The notes below the pieces were generated by a model. That model worked only from the letters and a program-made list of their open reading frames with translations. It was not told where the DNA came from and searched no databases. Of a stretch of 35,530 nt of DNA, positions 20,225-30,930 are shown piece by piece. This stretch comes from Rubrivivax sp. (GTDB lineage Bacteria > Pseudomonadota > Gammaproteobacteria > Burkholderiales > Burkholderiaceae_C). Where the stretch lies: the NCBI GenBank assembly GCA_016789865.1, contig JAEUPC010000092.1, positions 1-35,530 of the forward strand, written 5' to 3'. Positions within the stretch are counted from its first letter, which is position 1, and every line of letters begins with the position of its first letter. The translations under genes and the position numbers were made by a program.

Positions 20225-21322
20225 ATGCCGCTTTCCGGCCGCTGGACCCTGACCCGCTACCTCATCGAGGAGCGCCGCCGCTTCCCGGGCGCCAGCGGCG
20301 ACTTCAACGCGCTCATCCTCGACGTGGCGCTGGCCTGCAAGGCCATCGCCCGCATCGTGGCCTTCGGCACGCTGGCCGACACCGTGGGCGTGGCGCTGCC
20401 CAACGGCCTGGGCGGCGAGGTCAACGTGCAAGGCGAGGTGCAAAAGCCCCTGGACGTGCTGTCCAACGAGATCTTCATCCGCATGAACGAGTGGAACGGC
20501 CACCTCGGCGGCCTGGCCAGCGAGGAGATGGAATCGCCCAGGCAGATCCCGGCCAGCTACCCGCGCGGCAAGTACCTGCTCGTGTTCGACCCGCTGGACG
20601 GCAGCAGCAACATCGACGTCAACGTCTCGGTGGGCAGCATCTTCTCCGTCCTGCGCGCGCCGCAGGAGGTCATCGACAGTGGCCGCGACGTGACCGAAGC
20701 CGACTTCCTGCAGCCCGGTGCTGCGCAGGTGGCCGCCGGCTACGCCATCTACGGGCCGACGACGATGCTGGTGCTGAGCGTGGGCAACGGTGTCGCCGGC
20801 TTCACGCTGAACCCGAACCTCGGCGAGTTCGTGCTCTCGCACGCCGACATCCGCGTGCCCGACGAGACGCAGGAGTTCGCCATCAACTCCAGCAACAGCC
20901 GCTTCTGGGAGCCGCCCGTCAAACGCTACGTCGACGAGTGTCTGGCCGGCAAGACCGGCCCGCGCGGCAAGGACTTCAACATGCGCTGGATCGCCAGCAT
21001 GGTGGCCGAGGCGCACCGCATCCTGATGCGCGGCGGCGTCTTCATGTACCCGCGCGACACCAAGGACCCCGCGAAACCCGGGCGCCTGCGTCTGCTGTAC
21101 GAGGCCAACCCGATCGGCTACCTCATGGAGCAGGCCGGTGGCCGCGCCAGCACCGGCCGCCAGCCGATGCTCGGCGTCAAGCCCGGCGCGCTGCATCAGC
21201 GCATCGGCGTCGTCTTCGGCAGCAAGGCCGAGGTCGAGCGCATCGAGCGCTACCACCTCGAGCCGCCGCCTTCGGATGCGCCGGCACCGCTGTTCGCGCC
21301 GCGCAGCCTGTTCAGAAACTGA
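20225..21322 (+). CDS. fbp: Class I fructose-1,6-bisphosphatase
   Basis: This enzyme (CbbF) removes the 1-phosphate of fructose 1,6-bisphosphate, and probably sedoheptulose bisphosphate in the cycle. The 365-residue protein carries the metal site in [19 protein letters not shown] and the sequence [10 protein letters not shown]. Substrate and sugar-phosphate segments are [36 protein letters not shown], and [19 protein letters not shown] with [16 protein letters not shown]. The ATG reading [20 protein letters not shown] is the family start. It is followed by a dispersed GC-rich repeat before prk. Confidence 0.96.
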   Translation: MPLSGRWTLTRYLIEERRRFPGASGDFNALILDVALACKAIARIVAFGTLADTVGVALPNGLGGEVNVQGEVQKPLDVLSNEIFIRMNEWNGHLGGLASEEMESPRQIPASYPRGKYLLVFDPLDGSSNIDVNVSVGSIFSVLRAPQEVIDSGRDVTEADFLQPGAAQVAAGYAIYGPTTMLVLSVGNGVAGFTLNPNLGEFVLSHADIRVPDETQEFAINSSNSRFWEPPVKRYVDECLAGKTGPRGKDFNMRWIASMVAEAHRILMRGGVFMYPRDTKDPAKPGRLRLLYEANPIGYLMEQAGGRASTGRQPMLGVKPGALHQRIGVVFGSKAEVERIERYHLEPPPSDAPAPLFAPRSLFRN

Positions 21323-21414
21323 CCTACCCCCCCGATGCGGCCTGGCGGTCGCCTCCCCCCAAGGGGCATCGCCCGCGCGCCGGCCAAGACCGATTCGCGG
21401 CGGCCGCCTGGCTG
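21323..21414. repeat. Dispersed GC-rich element, copy between fbp and prk
   Basis: This fills most of the 115-base fbp-prk spacer. It aligns with 31359-31449: both have C7-GA-(T/A)-GCG, then CGCCTCC with a C-run and G-run, then CCGG-C-AGA-CCG-TTC, and end in CGGCGGCC followed by TGGCTG or TGGGCTG. A family of such intergenic repeats is known to be common in Burkholderiales genomes. Copy number in this genome cannot be judged from two matches. Confidence 0.55.
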
Positions 21415-21437
21415 AAGACTCACCGAACGCAACCCAC

Positions 21438-22322
21438 ATGTCGCAGAAGCACCCCATCATCGCCATCACCGGCAGCTCGGGCGCCGGCACCTCGTCGGTG
21501 ACGCGCACCTTCGAGAACATCTTCCGCCGCGAGGGCGTGAAGGCCGCCGTCATCGAGGGCGACAGCTTCCACCGCCACGACCGCAAGGAGATGCGCGAGC
21601 GCCAGGCGGCGGCCGAGAAGCAGGGCGACAAGCACTTCAGCCACTTCAGCGCCGAGAACAACCTGTTCCAGGAACTGGAGCAACTGTTCCGCAGCTACGG
21701 CGAAAGCGGCACGGGCCGGCGCCGCAAGTACCTGCACGACCCGGTGGAGGCCGCGCCCTACAAGCAGGAGCCCGGCACCTTCACGCCCTGGGAAGAGCTG
21801 CCCGCGGGGACCGACATGCTCTTCTACGAAGGCCTGCACGGCGCGGTCGTCACGCCCGAGGTGAACATCGCCCGGCACCCCGATCTGCTGATCGGCGTGG
21901 TGCCGGTGATCAATCTGGAGTGGATCCAGAAGCTGTGGCGCGACAAGCACGTGCGCGGCTACAGCGCCGAGGCGGTGACCGACACCATCCTGCGCCGCAT
22001 GCCCGACTACGTGAACTTCATCTGCCCGCAGTTCACGCACACGCATGTCAACTTCCAGCGCGTGCCGGTGGTCGACACCAGCAACCCGTTCATCGCGCGC
22101 GACATCCCCAGCGCCGACGAGAGCGTGTGCGTGATCCGCTTCGCCAACCCCAAGGGCATCGACTTCCCGTACCTGCTGAACATGATCGACAACGCGTGGA
22201 TGAGCCGCGCCAACACCGTCGTCGTGCCCGGCGGCAAGATGGAACTCGCGATGCAGCTCATCTTCACGCCCTTCATCTGGCGCATGGTGGAGCGGCGCAA
22301 AGCGGTGCTGGGGGTGCTCTGA
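21438..22322 (+). CDS. prk: Phosphoribulokinase
   Basis: CbbP phosphorylates ribulose 5-phosphate to RuBP, the CO2 acceptor. The 294-residue protein is of bacterial class I size. Its P-loop is [16 protein letters not shown] (about 10-25), followed by [15 protein letters not shown] with the catalytic Asp. Further conserved segments are [43 protein letters not shown] and [19 protein letters not shown]. Its stop is separated from the tkt ATG by one base, so the two are probably translationally coupled. Confidence 0.97.
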   Translation: MSQKHPIIAITGSSGAGTSSVTRTFENIFRREGVKAAVIEGDSFHRHDRKEMRERQAAAEKQGDKHFSHFSAENNLFQELEQLFRSYGESGTGRRRKYLHDPVEAAPYKQEPGTFTPWEELPAGTDMLFYEGLHGAVVTPEVNIARHPDLLIGVVPVINLEWIQKLWRDKHVRGYSAEAVTDTILRRMPDYVNFICPQFTHTHVNFQRVPVVDTSNPFIARDIPSADESVCVIRFANPKGIDFPYLLNMIDNAWMSRANTVVVPGGKMELAMQLIFTPFIWRMVERRKAVLGVL

Positions 22323-22323
22323 G

Positions 22324-24477
<2,154 letters not shown>

Positions 24478-24494
24478 GCGAGGAGCGAGGGGTC

Positions 24495-25274
24495 ATGCTG
24501 GAAGCACTGCTGTGGGACGTGGACGGCACGCTCGTCGAGAGCGAGCGCGACGGCCACCGCGTGGCCTTCAACCGGGCGTTCGAGTCGATGGGCCTGCCCT
24601 GGCGCTGGGATGAGGCGCACTACGGCACGCTGCTGCGCATCACCGGCGGCCGCGAGCGGCTGCTTGCGGACATGCGGCACCGCGCCGAGGCCCCCGCGCT
24701 GCCCGGCGAGCGCGAGGCGCTGGCGCGTGAGTTGCACCGGCACAAGAACGCGGCCTATGCCGAACTGGTGCACGCCGGCGTGGTGAGCCTGCGCGCCGGC
24801 GTGCGCGAGCTCATCGACGAAGCCGCCGCCGCCGGGCTGCGGCTGGGCATCGCCACCACCACGAGCCGCGACAACGTCGAGGCGCTGCTGGCGCAGCACT
24901 TCGCCGGGCGCCGCAGCGACAGTGTTCGATTCGACGTCATCGTGTGCGGCGAGGACGTGGCGGCGAAGAAGCCCGACCCCGAGGTCTACCAGCGTGCGCT
25001 GGCGGCGCTGCAGCTGGCGCCGCCGCGGGCGCTGGCCCTCGAGGACTCGCCCGGCGGCGTGGCCGCGGCGCGCGCCGCCGAGGTGCCGGTGCTGGTGACG
25101 CGCAGCGCCTACTTCCCGGACGACACGGTCGAAGGCGCGGTGGCCGTCGGGCCCGGCCTGCACGAGCGGCGCGGCTGGACCCCGCCGCTGCGCGACGACG
25201 GCGCCGGCCGCGTCACGCTGGCCGACCTGCTGCACTGGCATGCCTGCATGGAAAACGTGTCGCAGTTCGGCTGA
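24495..25274 (+). CDS. cbbY: HAD-family sugar-phosphate phosphatase CbbY
   Basis: CbbY dephosphorylates xylulose 1,5-bisphosphate, a misfire product that inhibits RuBisCO (established for the Rhodobacter and plant enzymes). The 259-residue protein has HAD motif I DVDGTLVESERDGHRVAFN (the ERDGHR segment is specific for CbbY rather than the phosphoglycolate phosphatase CbbZ), motif II IATTTSRDNVEA, and motif III/IV in VCGEDVAAKKPDPEVYQRAL and ALALEDSPGGVAAARAA. The ATG has GAGGGG just upstream. Together with CbbX it forms the RuBisCO-repair pair in this operon. Confidence 0.92.
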   Translation: MLEALLWDVDGTLVESERDGHRVAFNRAFESMGLPWRWDEAHYGTLLRITGGRERLLADMRHRAEAPALPGEREALARELHRHKNAAYAELVHAGVVSLRAGVRELIDEAAAAGLRLGIATTTSRDNVEALLAQHFAGRRSDSVRFDVIVCGEDVAAKKPDPEVYQRALAALQLAPPRALALEDSPGGVAAARAAEVPVLVTRSAYFPDDTVEGAVAVGPGLHERRGWTPPLRDDGAGRVTLADLLHWHACMENVSQFG

Positions 25275-25331
25275 GCCCCGCGCCGGCGCCTTCGCCGCTT
25301 CACCCTCAATCTCTCGATCCAGGAGTCTTCG

Positions 25332-26369
25332 ATGGCCCTCGTCTCCCTGCGCCAGGTGCTGGATCACGCCGCCGAGTTCGGCTACGGCGTGCCGGCCTTC
25401 AACGTCAACAACCTCGAGCAGATCCAGGCCATCATGGAAGCCGCCGAGGAGACGGCCGCGCCGGTCATCCTGCAGGCCAGCGCCGGCGCGCGCAAGTACG
25501 CCGGCGAGCCCTATCTGCGGCACATGGTGCTCGCGGCCGTCGAGGCGCACCCCGACCTGCCGGTCGTGCTGCACCAGGACCACGGCGCCTCACCTGCGGT
25601 GTGCATGCAGGCCATCCGCTCGGGCTTCACCAGCGTGATGATGGACGGCTCGCTGCTCGAGGACGCGCGGACGCCAGCACCCTACGACTACAACGTCGAC
25701 GTCACGCGCCAGGTGTGCAAGCTTGCGCACGCGTTGGGCGTCTCGGTCGAAGGCGAGCTCGGCTGCCTCGGTTCTCTGGAGAGCGGCGAAGCGGGCGAGG
25801 AAGACGGCGTTGGCGCCGTCGGCAAGTTGCGCCACGACCAGCTGCTCACCGACCCCGGCCAGGCCAAGGACTTCGTGGCCAGGACCGGCGTCGATGCGCT
25901 GGCGATCGCCATCGGCACCAGCCATGGCGCCTACAAGTTCACCCGCCAGCCCACGGGCGACATCCTGGCCATCGCGCGCATCGCGGCCATCCATGAGGCG
26001 ATTCCGTCCACGCATCTGGTGATGCACGGCAGCTCCAGCGTGCCGCAGGAGTGGCTGGCCATCATTCGCCGCTACGGCGGCGACATCAAGGAGACCTACG
26101 GCGTGCCGGTGGAAGAAATCCAGCGCGGCATCAACAGCGGCGTGCGCAAGATCAACATCGACACCGACATCCGCCTGGCGATGACCGGTGCGATGCGCCA
26201 GGTGTTTGCCGACGCGCCCTCGGAGTTCGACCCGCGCAAGGCGCTGACCGAAGCGAAGAAGGCCGCCCGCGCCATCTGCAAGTTGCGCTTCGAGGCCTTC
26301 GGTTGCGCCGGGCAGGCGCCGCGCATCCGGCCGATGGCGCTGGAGAAGATGTCGCAGCGATACCGCTGA
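25332..26369 (+). CDS. cbbA: Class II fructose-bisphosphate aldolase
   Basis: CbbA condenses triose phosphates to fructose 1,6-bisphosphate (and probably erythrose 4-phosphate with DHAP to sedoheptulose bisphosphate). The 345-residue protein has the zinc and substrate motifs [64 protein letters not shown] and [13 protein letters not shown], followed by [20 protein letters not shown]. The ATG is preceded by AGGAG at 6-base spacing. It is the last cbb gene of the operon. The glyceraldehyde-3-phosphate dehydrogenase and phosphoglycerate kinase genes that often accompany it are not in the window. It converges on soxB. Confidence 0.96.
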   Translation: MALVSLRQVLDHAAEFGYGVPAFNVNNLEQIQAIMEAAEETAAPVILQASAGARKYAGEPYLRHMVLAAVEAHPDLPVVLHQDHGASPAVCMQAIRSGFTSVMMDGSLLEDARTPAPYDYNVDVTRQVCKLAHALGVSVEGELGCLGSLESGEAGEEDGVGAVGKLRHDQLLTDPGQAKDFVARTGVDALAIAIGTSHGAYKFTRQPTGDILAIARIAAIHEAIPSTHLVMHGSSSVPQEWLAIIRRYGGDIKETYGVPVEEIQRGINSGVRKINIDTDIRLAMTGAMRQVFADAPSEFDPRKALTEAKKAARAICKLRFEAFGCAGQAPRIRPMALEKMSQRYR

Positions 26370-26376
26370 GCGAGCA

Positions 26377-26397
26377 GGCGGGCGGCCCGATCCCGCC
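26377..26397. terminator. Weak hairpin between convergent cbbA and soxB
   Basis: GGCGGG at 26377-26382 and CCCGCC at 26392-26397 can form a 6-base stem with a 9-base loop just after the cbbA stop. No T-run follows on either strand. It is a plausible but unproven shared terminator in the 71-base convergent gap. Confidence 0.3.
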
Positions 26398-26440
26398 ACG
26401 GTCTGTGGCCCTGACCTGTTCGATCGATCGCGAAGCCGTA

Positions 26441-28213
26441 TCAGGCCATCCCGGGGTTGCCCTGCATGCCCAGCAGCCGGGGCGTGTTGATGCGGCGCGG
26501 CTTGACGCGGCCGCCCTGGCTCTTCAACCACGTTTCGACCACGTCCCACACCGGCTTCGAGCCCGCACGCGAGGCCTCTTCGGCCACCGGTGCCCAGCCG
26601 GCCACCTTGTACGTCTTGCCGGCCTCGATGGCGCGGCCCTTCAGGCGCATGTCGCCGATGCGCGCGCCCATCCTGGCCAGCGGGTCCATCGTGTACTCGA
26701 GGCCGCCGACGCGCACCATGTCGCCGCCCTGCTGGTAGTAGGGGTCGGGGTTGAACAGGTTGTCGGCCACGTCTTCGAGAATCGTCTTGATCATCTCGCC
26801 GCGCATCTCGGTGAGCGTGGCGTAGGGGTAGGTGACGGCCACCTGGTCCATCAGCAGCTCGCGCGTGATGGTCTGGCCGCTCAGCAGGCTGGTGCCCCAG
26901 CGAAAGCCCGGGCTGAAGGCGATGTCGGCGCCTTGCACCTCCATCAGCGCGTCGCAGATCAGCTGGTCCCAGCTGCCGTTGAAGCTGCCGCGGCGGTACA
27001 GCAGGCCTTCGGTGACGGCGAGCTTCTCCTCCAGCTTCGCCTTGTACGGCGCGCGGACCTTGTCGATCAGCGCCTGCATCTGGCCATCGGCGGGCAACAG
27101 GTTGGCGAACACCGGCAGCAGCCGGTACTTCCACTGCGCCACCTTGCCGGCCTTCACTTCGAAGTCCATCACGGCGAGGAACTTGCCGTTGCTGCCGGCG
27201 TTGGTGACGAGCGTGGTGCCGCCGGGGTTGCCCACCGGCACCGCCACCGGCACGCCGTCGTGCGTGTGGCCGCCGAAGATGGCATCGACGCCACGCACGC
27301 GGCTGGCCATCTTCAGGTCAACGTCCATGCCGTTGTGGCTGAGCACGACGACCAGCTGCGCACCCTTGCCCCGCGCCTCGTCGACCACCTTCTGCAGGTT
27401 CTCGTCCTGGATGCCGAACTCCCACTCGGCCACCATGTAGCGCGGGTTGGCGATCGGCGTGTACGGGAACGCCTGGCCGACGATGGCCACCTGGACGCCG
27501 GCCATCTCCTTGATGACGTAGGGCGGGAACACCGGGTCGCCGAAGTCGGTGGTCTTGACGTTCTGGGCGACGAAGTCGACACGGTGCCGCGCAGCGGCAC
27601 CTTCGCCCTTTTCGCCTTTGAAGTCGCCGTCGACGATCTCCTTCACCCGCTTCATGCCGTAGGTGAACTCCCAGTGGCCGGTCATCACGTCGACGCCGAG
27701 TGCCTTGCATGCGTCGACCATGTCCTGCGCGTTTGTCCACAGGCTCGTGGCGCTGCCTTGCCAGGTGTCGCCGCCGTCGAGCAGCAGCGCACCGGGGCGG
27801 CCGGCCTTCAGGCGCTTGACCAGCGTGGCCAGGTGCGCGAAGCCGCCCACCTTGCCGTAGCGGCGCGCGGCGGCCTCGAAGTCGAGATAGGTGTAGGCAT
27901 GGGCCAGCGGCGTGCCCGGCGCCACGCCGGCCCTCTTCAGCAGATGCTCGCCCACCAGGTGCGGGATCTGCCCGGCCATCGGGCCGACGCCGAGGTTGAC
28001 GCTCGGCTCGCGGAAGTGGATGGGCAGCAGCTGCGCATGGCAGTCGGTCATGTGCAGGAAGCTGACGAAACCGGCGCCGCGGCCCAGCGGCGGCACCTCG
28101 TACAGCGCCTCGCCGGCGGTGGCCGCATCGGCGTCGGCCCAGCGGGCCAGCCCCATGCCGGCCACGGTGCCGGCAGCCAGCACCTGCATGAATTCGCGCT
28201 TGCTGAGGTTCAT
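26441..28213 (-). CDS. soxB: Thiosulfohydrolase SoxB
   Basis: SoxB hydrolyses the terminal sulfonate of SoxY-bound thiosulfate, releasing sulfate in the periplasm, with a dimanganese centre. The 590-residue protein has the 5'-nucleotidase-like metal motifs LHMTDCHAQLLP, LLDGGDTWQGSATSLW, GHWEFTYGMKRV, VVVLSHNGMDVDL and IFGGHTHDGVPV. The N-terminus MNLSKREFMQVLAAGTVAGM is a Tat-type signal, but the usual twin arginine is Lys-Arg. The ATG at 28213 is preferred over a TTG nine bases upstream. A tandem array of terminator-like hairpins separates it from soxX, so its expression may depend on read-through. Confidence 0.95.
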   Translation of the reverse strand: MNLSKREFMQVLAAGTVAGMGLARWADADAATAGEALYEVPPLGRGAGFVSFLHMTDCHAQLLPIHFREPSVNLGVGPMAGQIPHLVGEHLLKRAGVAPGTPLAHAYTYLDFEAAARRYGKVGGFAHLATLVKRLKAGRPGALLLDGGDTWQGSATSLWTNAQDMVDACKALGVDVMTGHWEFTYGMKRVKEIVDGDFKGEKGEGAAARHRVDFVAQNVKTTDFGDPVFPPYVIKEMAGVQVAIVGQAFPYTPIANPRYMVAEWEFGIQDENLQKVVDEARGKGAQLVVVLSHNGMDVDLKMASRVRGVDAIFGGHTHDGVPVAVPVGNPGGTTLVTNAGSNGKFLAVMDFEVKAGKVAQWKYRLLPVFANLLPADGQMQALIDKVRAPYKAKLEEKLAVTEGLLYRRGSFNGSWDQLICDALMEVQGADIAFSPGFRWGTSLLSGQTITRELLMDQVAVTYPYATLTEMRGEMIKTILEDVADNLFNPDPYYQQGGDMVRVGGLEYTMDPLARMGARIGDMRLKGRAIEAGKTYKVAGWAPVAEEASRAGSKPVWDVVETWLKSQGGRVKPRRINTPRLLGMQGNPGMA

Positions 28214-28235
28214 CGTTGCCAATGCCCGTCGTCCT

Positions 28236-28339
28236 TGCCGCCGGGGCTGAACTAGCCCGGCGCCGCGGCCGGGGTTGAAAGAGGGCCCAGCACTGCGGCC
28301 GGGGTTGAAAAAAGCCCGGCGCAGCGGCCGGGCTTGTGG
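28236..28339. repeat. About 3.5 tandem 29-30 base units between soxX and soxB
   Basis: Units begin at about 28254, 28284 and 28313. The first two share a perfect 16-base segment, GCGGCCGGGGTTGAAA (28265-28280 and 28295-28310), and a partial unit lies at 28236-28251. Each unit can fold into a GC-rich stem on the minus (sox mRNA) strand, so the array presents successive hairpins between soxX and soxB. Confidence 0.75.
28308..28335 (-). terminator. Intrinsic terminator-like hairpin after soxX
   Basis: On the minus strand AAGCCCGG and CCGGGCTT form a perfect 8-base stem with an 8-base loop (28312-28335), directly followed by a run of six T (28313-28308). This is a textbook rho-independent terminator for transcripts coming from soxX. 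It lies 32 bases past the soxX stop and about 95 bases before the soxB start, so soxB would be transcribed by partial read-through or from its own promoter. Confidence 0.75.
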
Positions 28340-28366
28340 GGTGAAGAGACCAAGGGGGTCAGCCGG

Positions 28367-29017
28367 TCATTGATTGACCGGCGACTGCGGGTCCAGCAGC
28401 AGCGCCATCACGTGGCGGATCTGGTCCTCGGTCATCAGCCCGGCATGGCCGAAGCGCGGCATGTCCGAGCAGGCGGCGTAGCTCTTGGAGTTGTAGATCT
28501 TCATCCAGGTGTACTGGACGATCGGCGCCGCGGTGGGCGCGGTCACGTCGCGCACACCCCGGTTCTTGCCGTAGTTGTAGAGGCTCGGGCCGATGTTGCC
28601 GAAGCTGATCTCGGCCTTGCCGATCTGGTGGCAGTTGTAGCAACTGCCGCCGCCCGAGCCGGGTGCACCGCTGCCGTCGGTCCAGGTGAAGCCGCGGCCG
28701 TTCTGGGCGACCTTTTCGCCTTCGCGCCAGTCGCCCAGGTAACGGCCGCCCTCGGGCCACTTCACGGTGGATTTGGCCTGCGCCATGATCTTCTCGGCCA
28801 CCGCGTCGGCGGGCGGCTTGTCGGATGAGCAGGCCGACTGCCCGAGGTCCTGCTTCACGCGGTCGTTCTTGGCGATGCCCTGGTCGCGGAACGACGCCAG
28901 CATCACCGCGGCGGCCTGCTGGTCCAGTTCCGCCGGCGACGGCATCGAGGCGCAGCCGGCCAGCGCGATGGCGCCAAGGGCCAAGCCGGTGCGAAGGAGT
29001 GCCTGGTAGTTCGTCAT
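28367..29017 (-). CDS. soxX: Sulfur-oxidation cytochrome c subunit SoxX
   Basis: SoxX is the monohaem partner of SoxA; together they couple thiosulfate oxidatively to the SoxY cysteine. The 216-residue protein has haem motif GSCYNCHQIGKA (CxxCH at 126-130). The distal methionine is probably Met186 in CSDMPRFGHAG, a SoxX hallmark. The N-terminus MTNYQALLRTGLALGAIALAGC has a lipobox-like ending (LAGC, Cys22), so the mature protein could be a lipoprotein; many SoxX have a simple Sec signal instead. The ATG at 29017 is used, with GGGAGAG upstream. It is 15 bases downstream of soxA. Confidence 0.92.
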   Translation of the reverse strand: MTNYQALLRTGLALGAIALAGCASMPSPAELDQQAAAVMLASFRDQGIAKNDRVKQDLGQSACSSDKPPADAVAEKIMAQAKSTVKWPEGGRYLGDWREGEKVAQNGRGFTWTDGSGAPGSGGGSCYNCHQIGKAEISFGNIGPSLYNYGKNRGVRDVTAPTAAPIVQYTWMKIYNSKSYAACSDMPRFGHAGLMTEDQIRHVMALLLDPQSPVNQ

Positions 29018-29032
29018 TGCGTGCTCTCCCAC

Positions 29033-29836
29033 TCAGCGCTTGATGGTGGGCGCCGCAGACTTCGCACCCTTCGCGTTGACGCCCATGTAGGTGCTTACCG
29101 CCACTGTGGCCTCCGAGCCGAAGATCGGGAACGACAGGCGCTGCTGCCGGAAGCAGTCGTTGATGCGCAGCTGCATGCCCCACATCTGCCCGTTGCTGAC
29201 GCGGTATGCGGGCCAGGCCGCGAAGCCGATGCCGTCGCCCGGGTTCTTCGTGAGGTTGGGCAAGTCCTGCAGGCGGATGCGCTTGCCGTCGGTGTTGTGG
29301 CACGACGAGCACGAGAAGTCCATCGGCCCGCCGCGGAAGTAGAACACGCGCTTGCCGATCTCGAAGGAGCGGCGCTCCTCGGGGTGGCCCTGCGGCAGAT
29401 TGAACGGCAGGCCCTTCGACTCGGCCGCGATCCAGGTCGCCAGGGCCGTGACGTCGGCCTGCAACCCGCGACCGAACGGCGTCTTGGCGATCTCGGCGTA
29501 GCTGAAGCCCTGTTGCGACTGCATGCACGACGCCAGCCGAGACTCGAGGTCTTCGACACGCTGGGTGTCCTCGAACCAGCGCGGCATCTCGACGAATGCG
29601 CCCTTCACCACGCCGGGGCCTTTGCCGAGGTCGCACTTCTCGAGCGACGCGTTCTTCGGGCCGCGCTTGCTCTTCCACAGGCTCTCGCCGCGCGCTTCGT
29701 AGAGCTCGGCGGGGTTGCCGTCGGCCAGCAGCGCGCGGTACTCGGCGATTCCATCCGCCGCGGACTTCTGTGCGGCGGCAAGCGCAGGCGCGGCAATCAG
29801 CGCGGCGGCGACGGTCAGTTTGAGGCCTTGTTTCAT
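29033..29836 (-). CDS. soxA: L-cysteine S-thiosulfotransferase subunit SoxA
   Basis: SoxA with SoxX attaches thiosulfate to the SoxY carrier. The 267-residue protein has a Sec signal (residues 1-22, ALAAAQ), a single haem motif SCSSCHNTDGKR (CxxCH at 176-180), and the active-site cysteine Cys228 in RINDCFRQQRLSFP. The N-terminal domain keeps Cys68 (EKCDLGKGPG) and Cys104 (ASCMQSQQG) but has no CxxCH, so it is a monohaem SoxA in which these two probably form a disulfide, unlike the dihaem Paracoccus enzyme. The ATG follows GAGGAG. It lies 61 bases after soxZ. Confidence 0.94.
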   Translation of the reverse strand: MKQGLKLTVAAALIAAPALAAAQKSAADGIAEYRALLADGNPAELYEARGESLWKSKRGPKNASLEKCDLGKGPGVVKGAFVEMPRWFEDTQRVEDLESRLASCMQSQQGFSYAEIAKTPFGRGLQADVTALATWIAAESKGLPFNLPQGHPEERRSFEIGKRVFYFRGGPMDFSCSSCHNTDGKRIRLQDLPNLTKNPGDGIGFAAWPAYRVSNGQMWGMQLRINDCFRQQRLSFPIFGSEATVAVSTYMGVNAKGAKSAAPTIKR

Positions 29837-29897
29837 CGTCTCCTCGATCGTTTTCAGCACACTGCCGCGGCGTTCGCGGCCCACCCGGGCAAGAAGG

Positions 29898-30209
29898 TCA
29901 GGCCACGGTCGCTTCGTCGGTCCGCGACTCGCCCTTGTTGTCCTTCCAGGTCACGGCGATCTTGTCGCCGGCCTTGGCGCCCTTCACGGTGAACTGCAGG
30001 AACGGGTTCTTCGCCACCGCCGGGCCCCATTGTGCAGTCAGCACCGGTTTGCCGTTATGCGTGGCGCTGACTTCGGCGATGAACCATGCCGGGATGACCT
30101 TGCCCGCGCTGTCCTTGCGCTGGCCGGTCTCCATTTCGTGGGCCATCAGGACCCGCACGGTGGCCTTGTCGCCAGCGGCCTGGGCGCGGATGCGCATCGG
30201 ATCTGCCAT
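29898..30209 (-). CDS. soxZ: Thiosulfate-oxidation carrier subunit SoxZ
   Basis: SoxZ forms the SoxYZ carrier complex on which sulfur intermediates are bound. The 103-residue protein has the compact beta-sandwich pattern of the family. It begins MADPMRIRAQAAGDKATVRV and shows HEMETGQRKDSAGKVIPAWF, ATHNGKPVLTAQWGPAVAKNP and ITVTWKD-like IAVTWKDNKGESRTDEATV. It has no signal peptide and is presumably exported with SoxY through the Tat pathway. It lies 48 bases after soxY. Confidence 0.95.
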   Translation of the reverse strand: MADPMRIRAQAAGDKATVRVLMAHEMETGQRKDSAGKVIPAWFIAEVSATHNGKPVLTAQWGPAVAKNPFLQFTVKGAKAGDKIAVTWKDNKGESRTDEATVA

Positions 30210-30257
30210 TTGCTGCTCCTTGAACTGAGTGCTGGGAGGGTTGGCGCCGGCCGCTGC

Positions 30258-30716
30258 TCAGCCGCCGCAGCCCCCGAGGGTGACCTTGATCTCCTTCTGC
30301 GCGAAGTGGATCTTGCCGTCGGCCATCAGCGCCACTGCCATGACGTTGGACGACTGGCCCATCTTGACGCGCGTGTTGAAGCTCGGCTCCACGGCGTCGC
30401 TCACGTCGAAGACCGCAGCCAGCGCGTTGGGGTTCTTCTCCACCAGGATGGCCAGGCGCTTGACGCCGGCCAGCGTGCTGGCGCAGCCCACCGGCACCAC
30501 GGCGCCGTTCTCGGCGATGTCCGGGCCGATGATGGTGACGCCCGCGTTGGCGGTGGGGGCCTGGCCTGCGAAGGCCTTGGCCACGTCGGCCATCGTCTTG
30601 GCTTCGAAGGCCGCCTTGTCCCAGGCGGCCTGCGCGGCGGCAGGAAGCAGCCCGGCGCCGGCCAGCAGGGCGGCGACCTTGGCGCTGGTGGTCAGCATGT
30701 CGCGTCGAGTGTTCAT
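30258..30716 (-). CDS. soxY: Thiosulfate-oxidation carrier subunit SoxY
   Basis: SoxY carries sulfur intermediates on a cysteine at the end of a flexible arm. The 152-residue protein ends VTLGGCGG, so the swinging-arm GGCGG motif is intact. The N-terminus MNTRRDMLTTSAKVAALLAG is a Tat signal with a true RR pair. The middle section VPVGCASTLAGVKRLAILVEKNP, KMGQSSNVMAVALMADGKIH and FAQKEIKVTLGG matches the family. The ATG has GCAAGGAGCCC upstream. It is the first sox gene; the promoter presumably lies in the 214 bases behind it. Confidence 0.95.
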   Translation of the reverse strand: MNTRRDMLTTSAKVAALLAGAGLLPAAAQAAWDKAAFEAKTMADVAKAFAGQAPTANAGVTIIGPDIAENGAVVPVGCASTLAGVKRLAILVEKNPNALAAVFDVSDAVEPSFNTRVKMGQSSNVMAVALMADGKIHFAQKEIKVTLGGCGG

Positions 30717-30930
30717 GAGGGCTCCTTGCGGGAAAGAGGACAGGGACTGCGGGGATGATCGTCGCGCGCGGGCGCCGGTTCATCGGGGCAAGCCCCGAGC
30801 CTACCCCTCTTGGGCTACCCGCAGGGATGAGCGTGCCGGCGGCAGCCGCTGAAGGGGCGGATGGCGCGCGTGGCGACGCAGGCGGGGTCGCCTGCGTCGC
30901 CGACGTTCCAGGGGGCGGTGCGCGTGCGGA
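30717..30930. other. BLUF-soxY spacer, probable sox promoter region
   Basis: These 214 bases hold no gene. A perfect 12-base stem with a 6-base loop (GGCGACGCAGGC / GCCTGCGTCGCC, 30872-30901) lies 30 bases after the BLUF stop. A short hairpin CGGGG-CAAG-CCCCG sits at about 30784-30797, and two GGGTAG repeats occur on the minus strand at about 30798-30833. The first hairpin probably ends or stabilises the BLUF transcript, although it lacks a T-run. The others are near the expected sox promoter and could be operator or leader elements. No clear sigma-70 boxes are seen. Confidence 0.45.
30872..30901 (-). terminator. Perfect 12-base hairpin after the BLUF gene
   Basis: GGCGACGCAGGC (30872-30883) and its exact complement (30890-30901) flank a six-base loop. 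The very stable stem lies 30 bases past the BLUF stop. There is no T-run, so it may act as a weak or factor-assisted terminator or an RNA 3'-end stabiliser. Confidence 0.5.

Noticed and set aside
18295-20226. Long minus-strand open frame opposite rpe and cbbX
   Set aside because: Composition-driven shadow of two certain genes, with no recognisable motif.
24495-25274. Phosphoglycolate phosphatase (cbbZ) as the identity of the HAD protein
   Set aside because: The motif ESERDGHRVAFN after DVDGTL is typical of CbbY; CbbZ/Gph lacks it.
30872-30901. Classical intrinsic terminator for the BLUF gene
   Set aside because: The stem is perfect, but no T-run follows on the minus strand, so it is reported only as a hairpin with possible terminating or stabilising role.
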